Below the pieces are notes generated by a model. That model was not told where the DNA came from and made no database searches. It saw only the letters and a list, made by a program, of their open reading frames with translations. From NCBI RefSeq assembly GCF_000498575.2, contig NZ_AWSQ01000003.1, positions 187,969 through 251,968 of the forward strand: a stretch of 64,000 nucleotides of DNA, given 5' to 3'. A program made the translations under genes and the position numbers. Source of the stretch: Pseudomonas taeanensis MS-3 (GTDB taxonomy: Bacteria > Pseudomonadota > Gammaproteobacteria > Pseudomonadales > Pseudomonadaceae). Shown in pieces: positions 8,813 through 17,198 of this stretch (position 1 is the first letter of the stretch; each line of letters begins with the position of its first letter).

Positions 8813-9865
8813 TCACCCCTTCGTCGGCCAGGCCGGCTGTTGCTGGGTGATGCAGTGCACCCCGCCGCCGCCATGGGCCAGGTGTGTGATCTGCACGGGC
8901 ATCACCTCACGGCCGGGGAAGGCCATGGCCAGAGTCTCGGCGGCGACCCGGTCGGCGGCGATGCCATAGGCCGGCATGATGATGGCGCCGTTGGCGATGT
9001 AGAAGTTGGTGTAGGAGGCGCAGAACACCTCGGCCGCGCTGTCAACCGCAGCGCTGGCCTCGTACAGCTCCAGCAGCTCGAACTGACGGCCACGGGCGTC
9101 GGTGGCCAATTCCAGGGCACGACGGTTCTCGCGCACCACCTCGGCGTAGACCGAACCCTGGTCATGGGTGGCGTCCACCAGCAACGCACCGGGACGGGCG
9201 AAGGCACACACGCCGTCGACGTGGCCGTCGGTCATGTCGCCGGTGACATAATCCGGATCGCCCGGCAGCCAGATGGTCTTCTTCACCCCTAGCAGGCGGG
9301 CGAAGATGGCTTCCATCTCGGCCTTGCTCAGACCCGGGTTGCGATTGGGGTTGAGCAGCACCGACTCGGTGGTGATCAGCGTGCCCTCGCCGTCCACGTG
9401 AATGGCGCCGCCCTCATTGGCCAGCGGCGTACCGAAACACTCCAGACCCAGGCCGTTGAGCACCCGCCGGGCCAAGCTCTCGTCCAGGTCATGAGCCGAC
9501 TTGCCACCCCAGGCGTTGAAGCGCCAGCTAACCCCTGCCAGGCCCTGCTGCGGGTGGCAGATGAAACTAGGGCCGCTGTCGCGACACCAACTGTCGTTGA
9601 CCGCCAGTTCGATCAGCTCGACGCCTGGCCCACACAGTGCACGAGCGCGTTCGACCGCGGACGGGTCGACCACCAGCTTGACCGGCTCGAAGCGGGCGAT
9701 TGTATTGGCCACCCGGGCGAAATCTTCCTGCACCTGGGCCAGGGTCACGCCCCAGCCGGACTCCCAGAGCGGCTGATTGTGCGGCCAGACCATCCAGGTG
9801 GCGGCGTGCTGAGCCCATTCGGCTGGCATCCACCAGCCCGCTTGCTGCGAGTCGTTGTGTTGCAT
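8813..9865 (-). CDS. aguA: Agmatine deiminase
   Basis: A 350-residue agmatine iminohydrolase of the peptidyl-arginine deiminase fold, converting agmatine to N-carbamoylputrescine and ammonia. The catalytic cysteine is Cys338 in GGGGVHCITQQ. Upstream are the substrate-site motif WCRDSGP and the conserved TDGHVDG. It is slightly shorter than the roughly 368 residues I recall for PAO1 AguA, but the domain looks intact. It is the first gene of a five-gene minus-strand unit and has a credible sigma-70 promoter upstream. It is divergent from a LysR gene, the likely regulator. Confidence 0.95.
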   Translation of the reverse strand: MQHNDSQQAGWWMPAEWAQHAATWMVWPHNQPLWESGWGVTLAQVQEDFARVANTIARFEPVKLVVDPSAVERARALCGPGVELIELAVNDSWCRDSGPSFICHPQQGLAGVSWRFNAWGGKSAHDLDESLARRVLNGLGLECFGTPLANEGGAIHVDGEGTLITTESVLLNPNRNPGLSKAEMEAIFARLLGVKKTIWLPGDPDYVTGDMTDGHVDGVCAFARPGALLVDATHDQGSVYAEVVRENRRALELATDARGRQFELLELYEASAAVDSAAEVFCASYTNFYIANGAIIMPAYGIAADRVAAETLAMAFPGREVMPVQITHLAHGGGGVHCITQQQPAWPTKG

Positions 9866-9928
9866 GACAAGTGCCTTTCAGTTAAGTAGTGGTTATCACT
9901 GAAAACCGCCGAAGCAGTCATAGCACCC

Positions 9929-9957
9929 ATCCTAGGCCTCTAAAAATCGCATAACAA
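9929..9957 (-). promoter_or_regulatory. Candidate sigma-70 promoter of the aguA cluster
   Basis: Reading the minus strand, TTGTTA (9957-9952) is followed by a 17-base spacer and TAGGAT (9934-9929). This gives a leader of roughly 57 bases before the aguA ATG. Spacing and position fit a sigma-70 promoter; this is prediction only. Confidence 0.5.
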
Positions 9958-9974
9958 ACGATGGATTTTGCCCA

Positions 9975-9985
9975 CTAATGATTAG
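9975..9985. promoter_or_regulatory. Candidate LysR-type operator between aguA and its divergent regulator
   Basis: CTAATGATTAG is an 11-base palindrome around a central base, centred near -58 relative to the predicted aguA start. LysR-type activators usually have their recognition site near -65, so position and symmetry fit. It lies 15 bases before the LysR start codon, where it could also mediate autorepression. Confidence 0.4.
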
Positions 9986-10000
9986 CAGGACTTATCAATA

Positions 10001-10870
10001 ATGCTTAAGCACTGGCCACCCTTGAACGCCCTGCGCGGCTTCGAAGCCGCCGCTCGCCTGGGCAGTTTTCACAAGGCCGCCGAGGAACTGCACCTCACCC
10101 AGTCAGCCATCAGCCAGCAGATCCGCAGTCTGGAAGGCTACCTGGAACAGCCGCTGTTCTACCGCAGCGGACGCAGCGTCAGCCTCACCGACGCGGGCCA
10201 CGACCTGCTCAGCACCACCCAGTCGCTGCTGCAGCAACTGGCCGTGGGCATTCGTCGCCTGGAGCAATACAGCAAACCCAACCAGCTGGTGGTCAACACT
10301 ACCCCGGCCTTCGCCCGCCACTGGCTGCTGCCGCGCCTGGGCGATTTCCATCGTCGTCATCCAGAAATCGATCTCTGGCTGTTCACCACCGACGAGGCGC
10401 CGGACATGGTCAGCCAGACCATCGACCTGGCGCTGCGCGATGACATCGCTGCCCAGGCCGAGTGCAGCTTTCAGTTGCTGCTGCACGACCGCCTCTATCC
10501 GGCCTGTCACCCCGCACTGCTGGAAACACCCACAGCCGAGCGCACAACGCTGCACGGTGAGCGGGAGATGGACTGGAGTCACTGGGAGGTGGAAGCTGGC
10601 GTGGATGTCGGTCAGCAGGGCCACGGCCTGAACTTCTCCGACCCCGGGCTGCTGCTGGACGCCGCCTGCGGTGGACTGGGCATCGCGCTGGTCAGCCAGT
10701 TGCTGGCGCAACAGGCGCGTGCCAGCGGATTGTTGCAGCCCTTGGCCGAGCAAAGCGTGCGCGGCCCCAACTGGGCCTGGCTGATTCACCGCGACAGCGA
10801 AAGTAGCTCACTGACTCGCAGCTTCTGTGACTGGGTAAAACAACAACTGACTGCGGACGGCTCGCCCTGA
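10001..10870 (+). CDS. LysR-family transcriptional regulator (GcvA-like), divergent from aguA
   Basis: A 289-residue LysR-type regulator. The N-terminal winged helix-turn-helix (about 1-62) reads NALRGFEAAARLGSFHKAAE with LTQSAISQQIRSLE as recognition region. The rest is an effector-binding domain resembling the GcvA/TrpI branch. It is transcribed away from the agmatine cluster with 135 bases between start codons. From the divergent layout I infer that it controls aguA and downstream genes. The PAO1 agu operon is controlled by the TetR-type AguR, so a LysR here is unusual. The ribosome site is weak. Confidence 0.88.
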   Translation: MLKHWPPLNALRGFEAAARLGSFHKAAEELHLTQSAISQQIRSLEGYLEQPLFYRSGRSVSLTDAGHDLLSTTQSLLQQLAVGIRRLEQYSKPNQLVVNTTPAFARHWLLPRLGDFHRRHPEIDLWLFTTDEAPDMVSQTIDLALRDDIAAQAECSFQLLLHDRLYPACHPALLETPTAERTTLHGEREMDWSHWEVEAGVDVGQQGHGLNFSDPGLLLDAACGGLGIALVSQLLAQQARASGLLQPLAEQSVRGPNWAWLIHRDSESSSLTRSFCDWVKQQLTADGSP

Positions 10871-10921
10871 AGCAAACGGTTAACCCAGACAATGAGGAGC
10901 GAGCAAAGATGATCAAAAGGC

Positions 10922-10957
10922 AAAAAAAAACAGGCCCATGAAAAACATGGACCTGTT
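10922..10957 (-). terminator. Intrinsic terminator of oprF
   Basis: On the minus strand, AACAGGTCCATG pairs with CATGGGCCTGTT (one mismatch) around TTTTT and is followed by nine T residues. This is a textbook rho-independent terminator just past oprF. The other strand also has a short T-run, so it may also stop the LysR transcript. Confidence 0.9.
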
Positions 10958-11032
10958 TCTATTCCTGGCCTGTAGAGCCAATGCCTCAGACGGGCATTGG
11001 CCGAGGCCGGGCTTTATCTAAAGCGGAAACCC

Positions 11033-11998
11033 TTACTTAACCTGGGTTTCTACTTCAGCTTCTACGCGGCGGTTGATCGCACGGCCCGACTCAGTTGCGT
11101 TATCGGCAACTGGCTGAGATTCGCCATAACCGGCAGCGCTTACACGCTCGCCTTCAACACCGTACTGGTTAACCAGAACTTCACGAACGGCGCTTGCACG
11201 CTTCTCGGACAGATTCTGGTTGTAAGCGTCAGTACCGACGGAGTCAGTGTGACCGGCAACGGTGGTGGTGGTCTGTGGGTACTGCTTCATGAAATCAGCC
11301 AGGTTTTTGATATCACCGTAGCTTTCTTCCTTGACGCGAGCCTTGTCGAAGTCGAACTTCACGTCCAGCTCAACACGTACAACCTGGGCTGGCTCTTCAA
11401 CAGGCATCGGCTCTGGCATCGGCTCTGGAGCGGCTTCTGCCACCTGGGCGACTGGCTTGCTGCCACCGCCGAAGTTCATGCCGATACCGATACTTGGCGC
11501 CCACTCGGTGTCGCCTTGGTCGATGTTGTACTGAGCTTCGACACCAGCGCGGGCGTAGAGGTTCTCAGTGATGTAGTACTTGGCGCCGCCGCCAACATTG
11601 GCGAAGGTAGAACCGTTACGACCGCTGCGCCCGGATTGACCGATGCTCTGATCGGAGAAACCGGCGGAGACGTAAGGACGCAGTGCGTCGCCAGCGTTGT
11701 TGAAGTGATACAGAGCATCCAGGGCGGTGTTGGCGCCCTTGATGTTACGACCGTCTTCGCCACGGGCGTTGTGCACTTCGTCGTAACCCAGACGCAGCTC
11801 AACATCGTCGGTCAGGTAGTAACCGACGCTACCGCCGAACAGGTTGCCGTTGTTCTTGAAGTCACGAGCGCTGTCGAAGATTTCCTTCTTGGCAAAGCCC
11901 TCCACTTCGACCGCGCCTTGGCCCTGCGCCAGCGCGCTGAAAGCAGAAGTAGCGAGCAATGAGCCGATGACAACGCCTAAAGTGTTTTTAAATTTCAT
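11033..11998 (-). CDS. oprF: Major outer membrane porin OprF (OmpA family)
   Basis: A 321-residue OprF. The signal peptide (MKFKNTLGVVIGSLLATSAFSALA, cleavage after residue 24) precedes an N-terminal beta-barrel (about 25-175) and a C-terminal OmpA peptidoglycan-binding domain (LDVKFDFDKA, AGHTDSVGTDAYNQNLSEKRA). The hinge between them is proline-rich (APEPMPEPMPVEEPAQ). The four-cysteine, calcium-loop-like insert I recall in PAO1 OprF is absent. The start used is the second of two adjacent ATGs (12001 is the first), after AGGG. It lies directly downstream of sigX, whose product is known to drive oprF in other pseudomonads. Confidence 0.97.
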   Translation of the reverse strand: MKFKNTLGVVIGSLLATSAFSALAQGQGAVEVEGFAKKEIFDSARDFKNNGNLFGGSVGYYLTDDVELRLGYDEVHNARGEDGRNIKGANTALDALYHFNNAGDALRPYVSAGFSDQSIGQSGRSGRNGSTFANVGGGAKYYITENLYARAGVEAQYNIDQGDTEWAPSIGIGMNFGGGSKPVAQVAEAAPEPMPEPMPVEEPAQVVRVELDVKFDFDKARVKEESYGDIKNLADFMKQYPQTTTTVAGHTDSVGTDAYNQNLSEKRASAVREVLVNQYGVEGERVSAAGYGESQPVADNATESGRAINRRVEAEVETQVK

Positions 11999-12120
11999 CA
12001 TTAATCCCTGTTGTGTCCTGGTAGCCAGCAAGTTGTCCAACAAACTCAAGACAACCTTAGCCGGCGAACTGTATCAGATTTACCGAAAGTAAGCCTGCGT
12101 TTTGACATACTGAAAACAAC

Positions 12121-12711
12121 TTAAGTTTCGGCGCTATCGGAAAATTTTTCTCGCAATTTATCTAGCGCACGTTTGTAGCGCATTTTCGTGGCGCTCAGAC
12201 CCATGTGCATGATGTCGGCAATCTCCTGAAACTCCAGCTCTGCGACAAAACGTAGCACCAGAATTTCCCGATCGATTGGATTGACATGAACTAACCAGCG
12301 ATCCAAGCCGGCAGGACTTTCAATGTTAGGCGCCTTTTCTTCCGACGCCTCTTCCAAAGGATCCAGACTTAGAGCGTCCATCAAGCGGCGCTTGCGGCGC
12401 TCTTTGCGGTACTGGGTAATGCACTCGTTGTAAGTAATACTGTAAAGCCAGGTTTTGAACTTGGATTTACCCTCAAAGTTCTTCAAACCATAAAGAACCT
12501 TAAGCATGACCTCCTGACAGACATCGTCGGCGTCACGTTCGTTCCCCAAATAGCGCGCACAGACATTGAATAATGTGCGCTGGTAACGACGCATCAGCTC
12601 TTCATAAGCACGAGTGATGTGGAACAATTCGTCATGCGCGCGCGCCACCAGCTCCTCGTCCGAGAGCTCGCGGGGGTCATAACGCATAGACAGTGATTGG
12701 GCTTTATTCAA
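12121..12711 (-). CDS. sigX: ECF sigma factor SigX
   Basis: A 196-residue extracytoplasmic-function sigma factor, nearly identical by eye to Pseudomonas SigX (RYDPRELSDEELVARAH..., DADDVCQEVMLKVLYGLKNF, and EIADIMHMGLSATKMRYKRA as region 4). Region 2 lies at about 35-105 and region 4 at about 140-190. It directs RNA polymerase to oprF and envelope or fatty-acid genes in known species. There is no adjacent anti-sigma gene; the membrane protein CmpX upstream is reported to influence SigX activity. The 122-base gap to oprF should hold the SigX-dependent promoter. Confidence 0.97.
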   Translation of the reverse strand: MNKAQSLSMRYDPRELSDEELVARAHDELFHITRAYEELMRRYQRTLFNVCARYLGNERDADDVCQEVMLKVLYGLKNFEGKSKFKTWLYSITYNECITQYRKERRKRRLMDALSLDPLEEASEEKAPNIESPAGLDRWLVHVNPIDREILVLRFVAELEFQEIADIMHMGLSATKMRYKRALDKLREKFSDSAET

Positions 12712-12801
12712 AACGAGTCGGGCCGGCAGTCAAAACACAGTCCGCCAGCACCTGACGAATCAGGCGGCTGGGTAGGCGGCATACATTAACAGAATGGCGC
12801 G

Positions 12802-13626
12802 TTAGCGACTGCTTACCCGCTGTTCGAGCAAGGTCCGATTGGCCACTGAGACCAATTCGCCCGCATCGGTCAACAGGGTCGTCTTGACCGTGCCAATCTC
12901 CTCGATCTGCCCTTCGACATCGCCAACCTGAACTTGTTGCCCGACCTGATACAACTCACGCACATAGATACCAGCCAGAATTTGCCCGGCGATTTCCCGG
13001 CTGCCCAAACCCAGTGCCAGCGCCACAGCCAAACCTACCGAAATCAGCACTATGCCAATGACGTTGTTCAACAGATCGGTCTTGACCTCCAACTGGCCGA
13101 TGGCCACTGAAATGCTGATGATGATGACCAGACCCTGAGCGATGCGCCCCAGGCCGTAGGCGTAATCGAGCCCCACGCCCTCCGCCGCGCCACGCACCAA
13201 ACCGCTGAGCAGATGAGCCAAGAGCACCCCTGCAAGCAGCACCAGGGCTGCACCGAAGACTTTCGGCAAATACAGGGCGAGTACATCGAGCGTCGCGGAC
13301 ACCCGCTCCAGGCCCAGCGATTCGGCCGCCGAAACGAGAAAAATTAGCAGCACGAACCAATAGATGATCTTGCCGATCAAGGTCGAAACCGGCACCTGTA
13401 TACCCGCCCGACTGAGCAGCTTGGTCAAGCCGGTACCGGCCATGAGTCGATCCAGGCCGAGCTTACCGAGCAGCTTGGACAGCAACGTGTCGAGCAGTTT
13501 GGCCACGACAAAACCAAGCAGCACGAGAATCAGCGCCACGAACAGGTTCGGAATAAAGCCAGCGACCTTAGTCCAGAGCGCAGTCATCGCAGCAATCAGG
13601 CTTTGAGTCCAGGGATCGAGTTCCAT
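12802..13626 (-). CDS. cmpX: CmpX, MscS-like mechanosensitive-channel family membrane protein
   Basis: A 274-residue inner-membrane protein with five or so hydrophobic helices (about 20-45, 85-105, 120-150, 160-185, 195-220). A small soluble beta domain of MscS type follows (REIAGQILAGIYVRELYQVGQQVQVGD). The ATG at 13626 (MELDPWTQSL) matches the 274-residue length I recall for Pseudomonas CmpX; the frame is open 20 codons further up. It sits between crfX, one base away, and sigX. It is implicated in membrane-tension sensing and SigX regulation in published Pseudomonas work. Confidence 0.93.
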   Translation of the reverse strand: MELDPWTQSLIAAMTALWTKVAGFIPNLFVALILVLLGFVVAKLLDTLLSKLLGKLGLDRLMAGTGLTKLLSRAGIQVPVSTLIGKIIYWFVLLIFLVSAAESLGLERVSATLDVLALYLPKVFGAALVLLAGVLLAHLLSGLVRGAAEGVGLDYAYGLGRIAQGLVIIISISVAIGQLEVKTDLLNNVIGIVLISVGLAVALALGLGSREIAGQILAGIYVRELYQVGQQVQVGDVEGQIEEIGTVKTTLLTDAGELVSVANRTLLEQRVSSR

Positions 13627-13627
13627 T

Positions 13628-13873
13628 TCAGTCAGCCTTATCAGTAGAGCGTACAGAAGGGTGCCGGCGAGAAACCGGCGACACATGCGCCGAGCCGTTA
13701 TTCAGAGCAATCATCAGCGCGCCGAGCCAATGCCCCATCAAACCGAACAGATCACCGGCACCGACCTGGCGGTTGGCGGTTTTCAACACGCGATGCAAAC
13801 ACGCATCGTCATCATGAGTCGACGACGGTGACTTGAGTAAATCGCGCAGGGATTCTTCAAAGGGATCGTGCAT
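13628..13873 (-). CDS. crfX: CrfX, small conserved protein of the sigX cluster
   Basis: An 81-residue protein of unknown biochemical role. The ATG at 13873 (MHDPFEESLRDLLK) follows a clear GAGGAG ribosome site; a GTG four codons upstream is less likely. It has an acidic N-terminal part with DDDA near residue 22 and a short hydrophobic stretch (LFGLMGHWLGALMIAL) that is too weak for a sure membrane helix. Identification rests on its size, sequence and position between cmaX and cmpX. Its stop is one base before the cmpX start, so the two are probably translated together. Confidence 0.85.
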   Translation of the reverse strand: MHDPFEESLRDLLKSPSSTHDDDACLHRVLKTANRQVGAGDLFGLMGHWLGALMIALNNGSAHVSPVSRRHPSVRSTDKAD

Positions 13874-13926
13874 AACACTCCTCACAGCATGTGTCGCTAG
13901 ACGAGGCAGACAGTCGAATAGTCACA

Positions 13927-14922
13927 TCAAAGCCAGCGCCAACGACGGAACAGCCACCACTGACCGAGGCCGATGAGAAACATGATCAGGCAGGCAAAGA
14001 GAAAGCCAAAAGGACTCTCTGCCCCCGGCATGCCACCAACGTTGATACCCAGCAAACCAGTGAGAAAACTCATGGGTAGAAACACCATAGTGATGATGCT
14101 GAAGCGGTACATGATGCGATTCATCCGCTCGTCCATACGCCGATTCTCGGCATCCAGCACCAGACTGACCCGCTCGCGGCTGAGCTCCAGCTCCTCCAGG
14201 TAACGGGTCAGGCGGTTATTCAGCTCGTTCCAGTAATCGGTATCGTCCGCCACGAACCAGGGTTGCTGGTTACGCGTCAGTTGCGCATAGATATCACGCT
14301 GCGGCGCCAGGAAACGGCGCAAGCCAGCCGCACGTCGGCGCATCTGCAGCAACAGGTCGTGATTCGGCAACAGATGCTCATCGGCATCGATCTGCTCCTC
14401 CTGCTCATCGACCTGATCGGACAGTTCGTTGACCAGCGCATCAACCTTGTCGGTGAGGTAGTCGGCCAGACTGAGGATAAGTTCGGACGAGGTTTTCGGC
14501 CCCCTGCCTGCTTGCAGGTCGCGGATCAAGTCCTCACTCGCACGCAACGGCCGCAGGCGCAAGGATATGACCCGACGCGCATCGGCAAAAATGCGCACCG
14601 AAACCATGTCCTCAGGCTCCGCCCCTGGGTTGAGGTTGACGCCACGCAGGAACAACAACAGCTCATGATTGGGCAAAGGCAACATGCGCGGCCGGGTATT
14701 TTCTTCAAGTAGCAGGTCACAGGCGAATTCGCTCAGGCCGGCCTCATGCCGCAGCCAAGCCTGAGTCTGCAGATGACTTCGATCCCAGTGCAGCCAGAGA
14801 CTCTCCGACTCGGCAAGCTCAAGGCCACCCAGCTGATCTCGAGTGATCGCACGAGCACCGCCCTGACCATCCAGAACGAAGGCATGCACCAGCCCCTGTT
14901 CCGCGTTGCGCTCCTCAACCAC
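13927..14922 (-). CDS. cmaX: CmaX, CorA/ZntB-family divalent cation transporter
   Basis: A 331-residue CorA-superfamily protein. It has a soluble N-terminal domain, a long charged helix region (LERQ/DEQEEQIDADEH area, about 165-265) and two C-terminal membrane helices (about 270-295 and 303-323). The pore signature between them reads GIN rather than the CorA GMN, a form found in the ZntB side of the family. The start is GTG at 14922 after TAGGGG. It heads the cmaX-crfX-cmpX-sigX-oprF cluster. Ion specificity (Mg, Zn or other) cannot be decided from the motif. Confidence 0.9.
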   Translation of the reverse strand: MVEERNAEQGLVHAFVLDGQGGARAITRDQLGGLELAESESLWLHWDRSHLQTQAWLRHEAGLSEFACDLLLEENTRPRMLPLPNHELLLFLRGVNLNPGAEPEDMVSVRIFADARRVISLRLRPLRASEDLIRDLQAGRGPKTSSELILSLADYLTDKVDALVNELSDQVDEQEEQIDADEHLLPNHDLLLQMRRRAAGLRRFLAPQRDIYAQLTRNQQPWFVADDTDYWNELNNRLTRYLEELELSRERVSLVLDAENRRMDERMNRIMYRFSIITMVFLPMSFLTGLLGINVGGMPGAESPFGFLFACLIMFLIGLGQWWLFRRWRWL

Positions 14923-15164
14923 GTTTGACCCCTACCTGAAAAGACAGCCAGTGCTCAGCACCGGAAGAAATAGCACTCAATGATGTATCGGAAATATGCC
15001 AAGCGCAGCGGGCGCTCGAACAACAGCTCGGCGCCGATGACTGGCCTGCATCATCAGGGAATCAAGCGCAGACAAACGACTTGCCGAGGAATTTATATAC
15101 AGCGCCAGCAGGCAGCCCCTAGGCCGCACTCGACAACCTGCCCAAGCGAAACTCAGGCGCTTGG

Positions 15165-15653
15165 TTATTCAGGCATTTTCAGCGCGGAAGGCGACACAAT
15201 GATGCCGTTATTGTCGGCATAGACATATTCACCCGGGCGGAATGACACACCGCCGAAAGTCACGACCACATCAAGGTCACCAATACCGCGCTTGTCGGTT
15301 TTCAGCGGATGACTGGCCAGCGCCTGCACACCGAGATCGGTCTGCGCAAGCACGTCGACATCGCGCACACAGCCATAGACCACAATGCCCTCCCAGCCAT
15401 TCTTTGCCGCTTTTTCTGCGAGCATGTCCCCGAGCAAGGCGCAACGCATCGAGGCACCACCATCGACCACCATCACCTTGCCCTTACCTGGCTGCTCGAC
15501 TTGCTCCTTGACCCGCGAGTTGTCCTCGAAACACTTGATGGTGACGATTTCACCACCAAAGGAGTCGCGACCACCGAAATTGCTGAACATCGGCTCAACG
15601 ACCTGCACCAGCTCAGGATAGGCGTCACACAAATCAGGCGTGATGTAGTGCAT
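15165..15653 (-). CDS. rraA: RraA-family protein (regulator of RNase E activity A homologue)
   Basis: A 162-residue RraA-like protein ([73 protein letters not shown]). In E. coli the trimeric RraA binds RNase E and slows mRNA decay. Related proteins are HMG/CHA aldolases, using a GGDMLA...R-D site. Here GDMLAE and the R-D pair (VRDVD) are both present, so weak aldolase activity cannot be excluded. The gene starts with ATG and sits between cmaX and a Rieske gene, as in PAO1 from memory. Confidence 0.9.
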   Translation of the reverse strand: MHYITPDLCDAYPELVQVVEPMFSNFGGRDSFGGEIVTIKCFEDNSRVKEQVEQPGKGKVMVVDGGASMRCALLGDMLAEKAAKNGWEGIVVYGCVRDVDVLAQTDLGVQALASHPLKTDKRGIGDLDVVVTFGGVSFRPGEYVYADNNGIIVSPSALKMPE

Positions 15654-15687
15654 GGCAAAACTCCTTTCTATCGTTGGAAATCAGGTT

Positions 15688-15987
15688 TCACAGGTCGATA
15701 CCGACACGATCACCCTCGTAGGCCAAAGGCAGCTGCAACAGGCTGGCACAACTAGCGCTCAAAGCACGCCCAGTGATCACATCAAACTCTACGCCGTGGC
15801 GCGCGCAACGAAGCACACTACCGACGAGCGTAGCGTTGTGCAGGGAGGCGCCCTGATGCGGGCAACGGCTCTCCAGCAGCAGCGCGCGTCCCTCGACAAC
15901 CATTAACAGCACGTCACGGCCCTGAACCCGGAAGACCTGCCGATAGCCTTCCTCCAGGTTCAGCAAACGCTCCAGGGCAATGAACAT
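15688..15987 (-). CDS. Rieske [2Fe-2S] ferredoxin-like protein
   Basis: A 99-residue single-domain Rieske protein. The cluster ligands are plain: CPHQG (Cys-x-His) at about 43-47 and CARHG at about 61-65. It resembles small stand-alone Rieske ferredoxins, as in NirD or the ferredoxin components of oxygenases, and no oxygenase gene is adjacent. It lies 34 bases upstream of rraA on the same strand, so the two may be cotranscribed. The electron-transfer partner is unknown. Confidence 0.85.
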   Translation of the reverse strand: MFIALERLLNLEEGYRQVFRVQGRDVLLMVVEGRALLLESRCPHQGASLHNATLVGSVLRCARHGVEFDVITGRALSASCASLLQLPLAYEGDRVGIDL

Positions 15988-16039
15988 TTCACCCCCGCAA
16001 ACAGCAGAAAGTGACTACAAATCCTGCTTGCGTCACATC

Positions 16040-17059
16040 TTAACCGGATGACCGCTCTGACGGAATGCTCGCATCACCCTCAAAACTGGTCATTTCAAGC
16101 CCAGCAGCCAATAACGGCACCTTACGCAGCCATTGCTCCGCCAGTGGCCAGACTTCATGTTGCGCCTCTTTGCTGACCAGCATCTCCACATGCCCGAAAT
16201 CACTGGAAAAGCCGTTTTCCTTGCCCAGACAGATAAACTCACGCGCTACGGAGCCAAACTGATCAAGCAACTTGCGGCACGCCCATGCAGGGTCCTGCGT
16301 ATCGCCAACGGCACTGACGGCCATAACCGGCACCCGCACCTCGGCCAAACCGCGCCACCAATCGCGCTCTGCATCGCCAAAGCGACCAAATAAACCATGC
16401 CAGCGCAGACTTTCCAGCGCCAGGCCAATGGGCTCATCTTCCGGCCCGCGCTTGAGCCGGGAACCAGACAACACGGTAAAACGCTTGAGCAACAGGCGCC
16501 CACCCCACTCCACCGGCGGCACTTTCAACGGCCAGTAGACCCGACTGATCTGGCTACCGAACAGAGCCGTCGACGCCACTTTGCGCTCATCCAGATAGTG
16601 CCCACCAAGCGCACCAGCTAAAGTGATGCCGCCCAATGAGTGCCCCAGCCAGTGGGCCGGGTGCGGATTTTGTTCATGCACGAAGTCGGCAATGGCCGGC
16701 AAGTCGTAGCGCACATAATCGCTGACGCGGTTGTGCTTATACGCTTGATTGCGCGGCGACAAACCATGACCGCGCATTTCCGCGATCCATACATCGAACC
16801 CTGCCCGCGCCAAGTACGGACCCAAGCCAATACCCTTGGGCGAGTACCAGAAACGCCGATTGGAAAAGCTACCAGGCAACAGGATAACCGGCATACCACG
16901 CTCATCTGCGTGACCGGCACGCCCGAGACGGGTCAGCGCCAATTCAACACTGCGATCCGGGCTGTTGCCGGGCTTGAGGCGATAGACGTCTTCACTCAGA
17001 TCGCCACGAAACTCCGCGCTGATCAAGGCGACGGGGAAAAGCTCACTACTGCTTTGCAT
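16040..17059 (-). CDS. Alpha/beta hydrolase
   Basis: A 339-residue alpha/beta-fold hydrolase. The nucleophile is Ser141 in GHSLGG. An oxyanion region PVILLPGSFSNRRF lies near 57-70, and the likely acid and histidine are in GDTQDP and FGHVEM. ATG at 17059 (MQSSSELFPV) was chosen, although the frame is open 29 codons further up. That upstream part contains a terminator-like hairpin and a GC-rich stretch, so it is unlikely to be coding. There is no signal peptide. The position next to ppsA matches the PAO1 esterase/lipase gene I recall there. The substrate is unknown. Confidence 0.85.
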   Translation of the reverse strand: MQSSSELFPVALISAEFRGDLSEDVYRLKPGNSPDRSVELALTRLGRAGHADERGMPVILLPGSFSNRRFWYSPKGIGLGPYLARAGFDVWIAEMRGHGLSPRNQAYKHNRVSDYVRYDLPAIADFVHEQNPHPAHWLGHSLGGITLAGALGGHYLDERKVASTALFGSQISRVYWPLKVPPVEWGGRLLLKRFTVLSGSRLKRGPEDEPIGLALESLRWHGLFGRFGDAERDWWRGLAEVRVPVMAVSAVGDTQDPAWACRKLLDQFGSVAREFICLGKENGFSSDFGHVEMLVSKEAQHEVWPLAEQWLRKVPLLAAGLEMTSFEGDASIPSERSSG

Positions 17060-17077
17060 CTTCTTCGCTCTGGTACA

Positions 17078-17100
17078 AAAAATTGCCGGGAGCAATTTTT
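17078..17100 (-). terminator. Terminator-like hairpin in the leader of the alpha/beta hydrolase
   Basis: On the minus strand AAAAATTGC and GCAATTTTT form a 9-base stem around TCCCG, and the T-run continues by one more base before GTACC. It ends only about 18 bases upstream of the hydrolase ATG at 17059. A second small hairpin (CGTCGC/GCGACG) lies just upstream of it. It could be an attenuator or a backup terminator for ppsA. Confidence 0.55.
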
Positions 17101-17151
17101 CACGTCGCCTAGCGACGGCCCGAAGGGTGGCAGCCATGGATGACAAGCCAC

Positions 17152-17177
17152 AAAAAAGGGCGGGATAACCCGCCCTC
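17152..17177 (-). terminator. Intrinsic terminator of ppsA
   Basis: On the minus strand AGGGCGGG pairs with CCCGCCCT around TTAT, followed by six T residues. It stands 22 bases past the ppsA stop codon. Strong rho-independent terminator. Confidence 0.9.
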
Positions 17178-17198
17178 GATCAATAGGTCAACGGTCGA

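Noticed and set aside
10997..11962. A 321-codon plus-strand open frame opposite oprF
   Set aside because: Lies entirely antisense to oprF, whose signal peptide and OmpA domain are clear.
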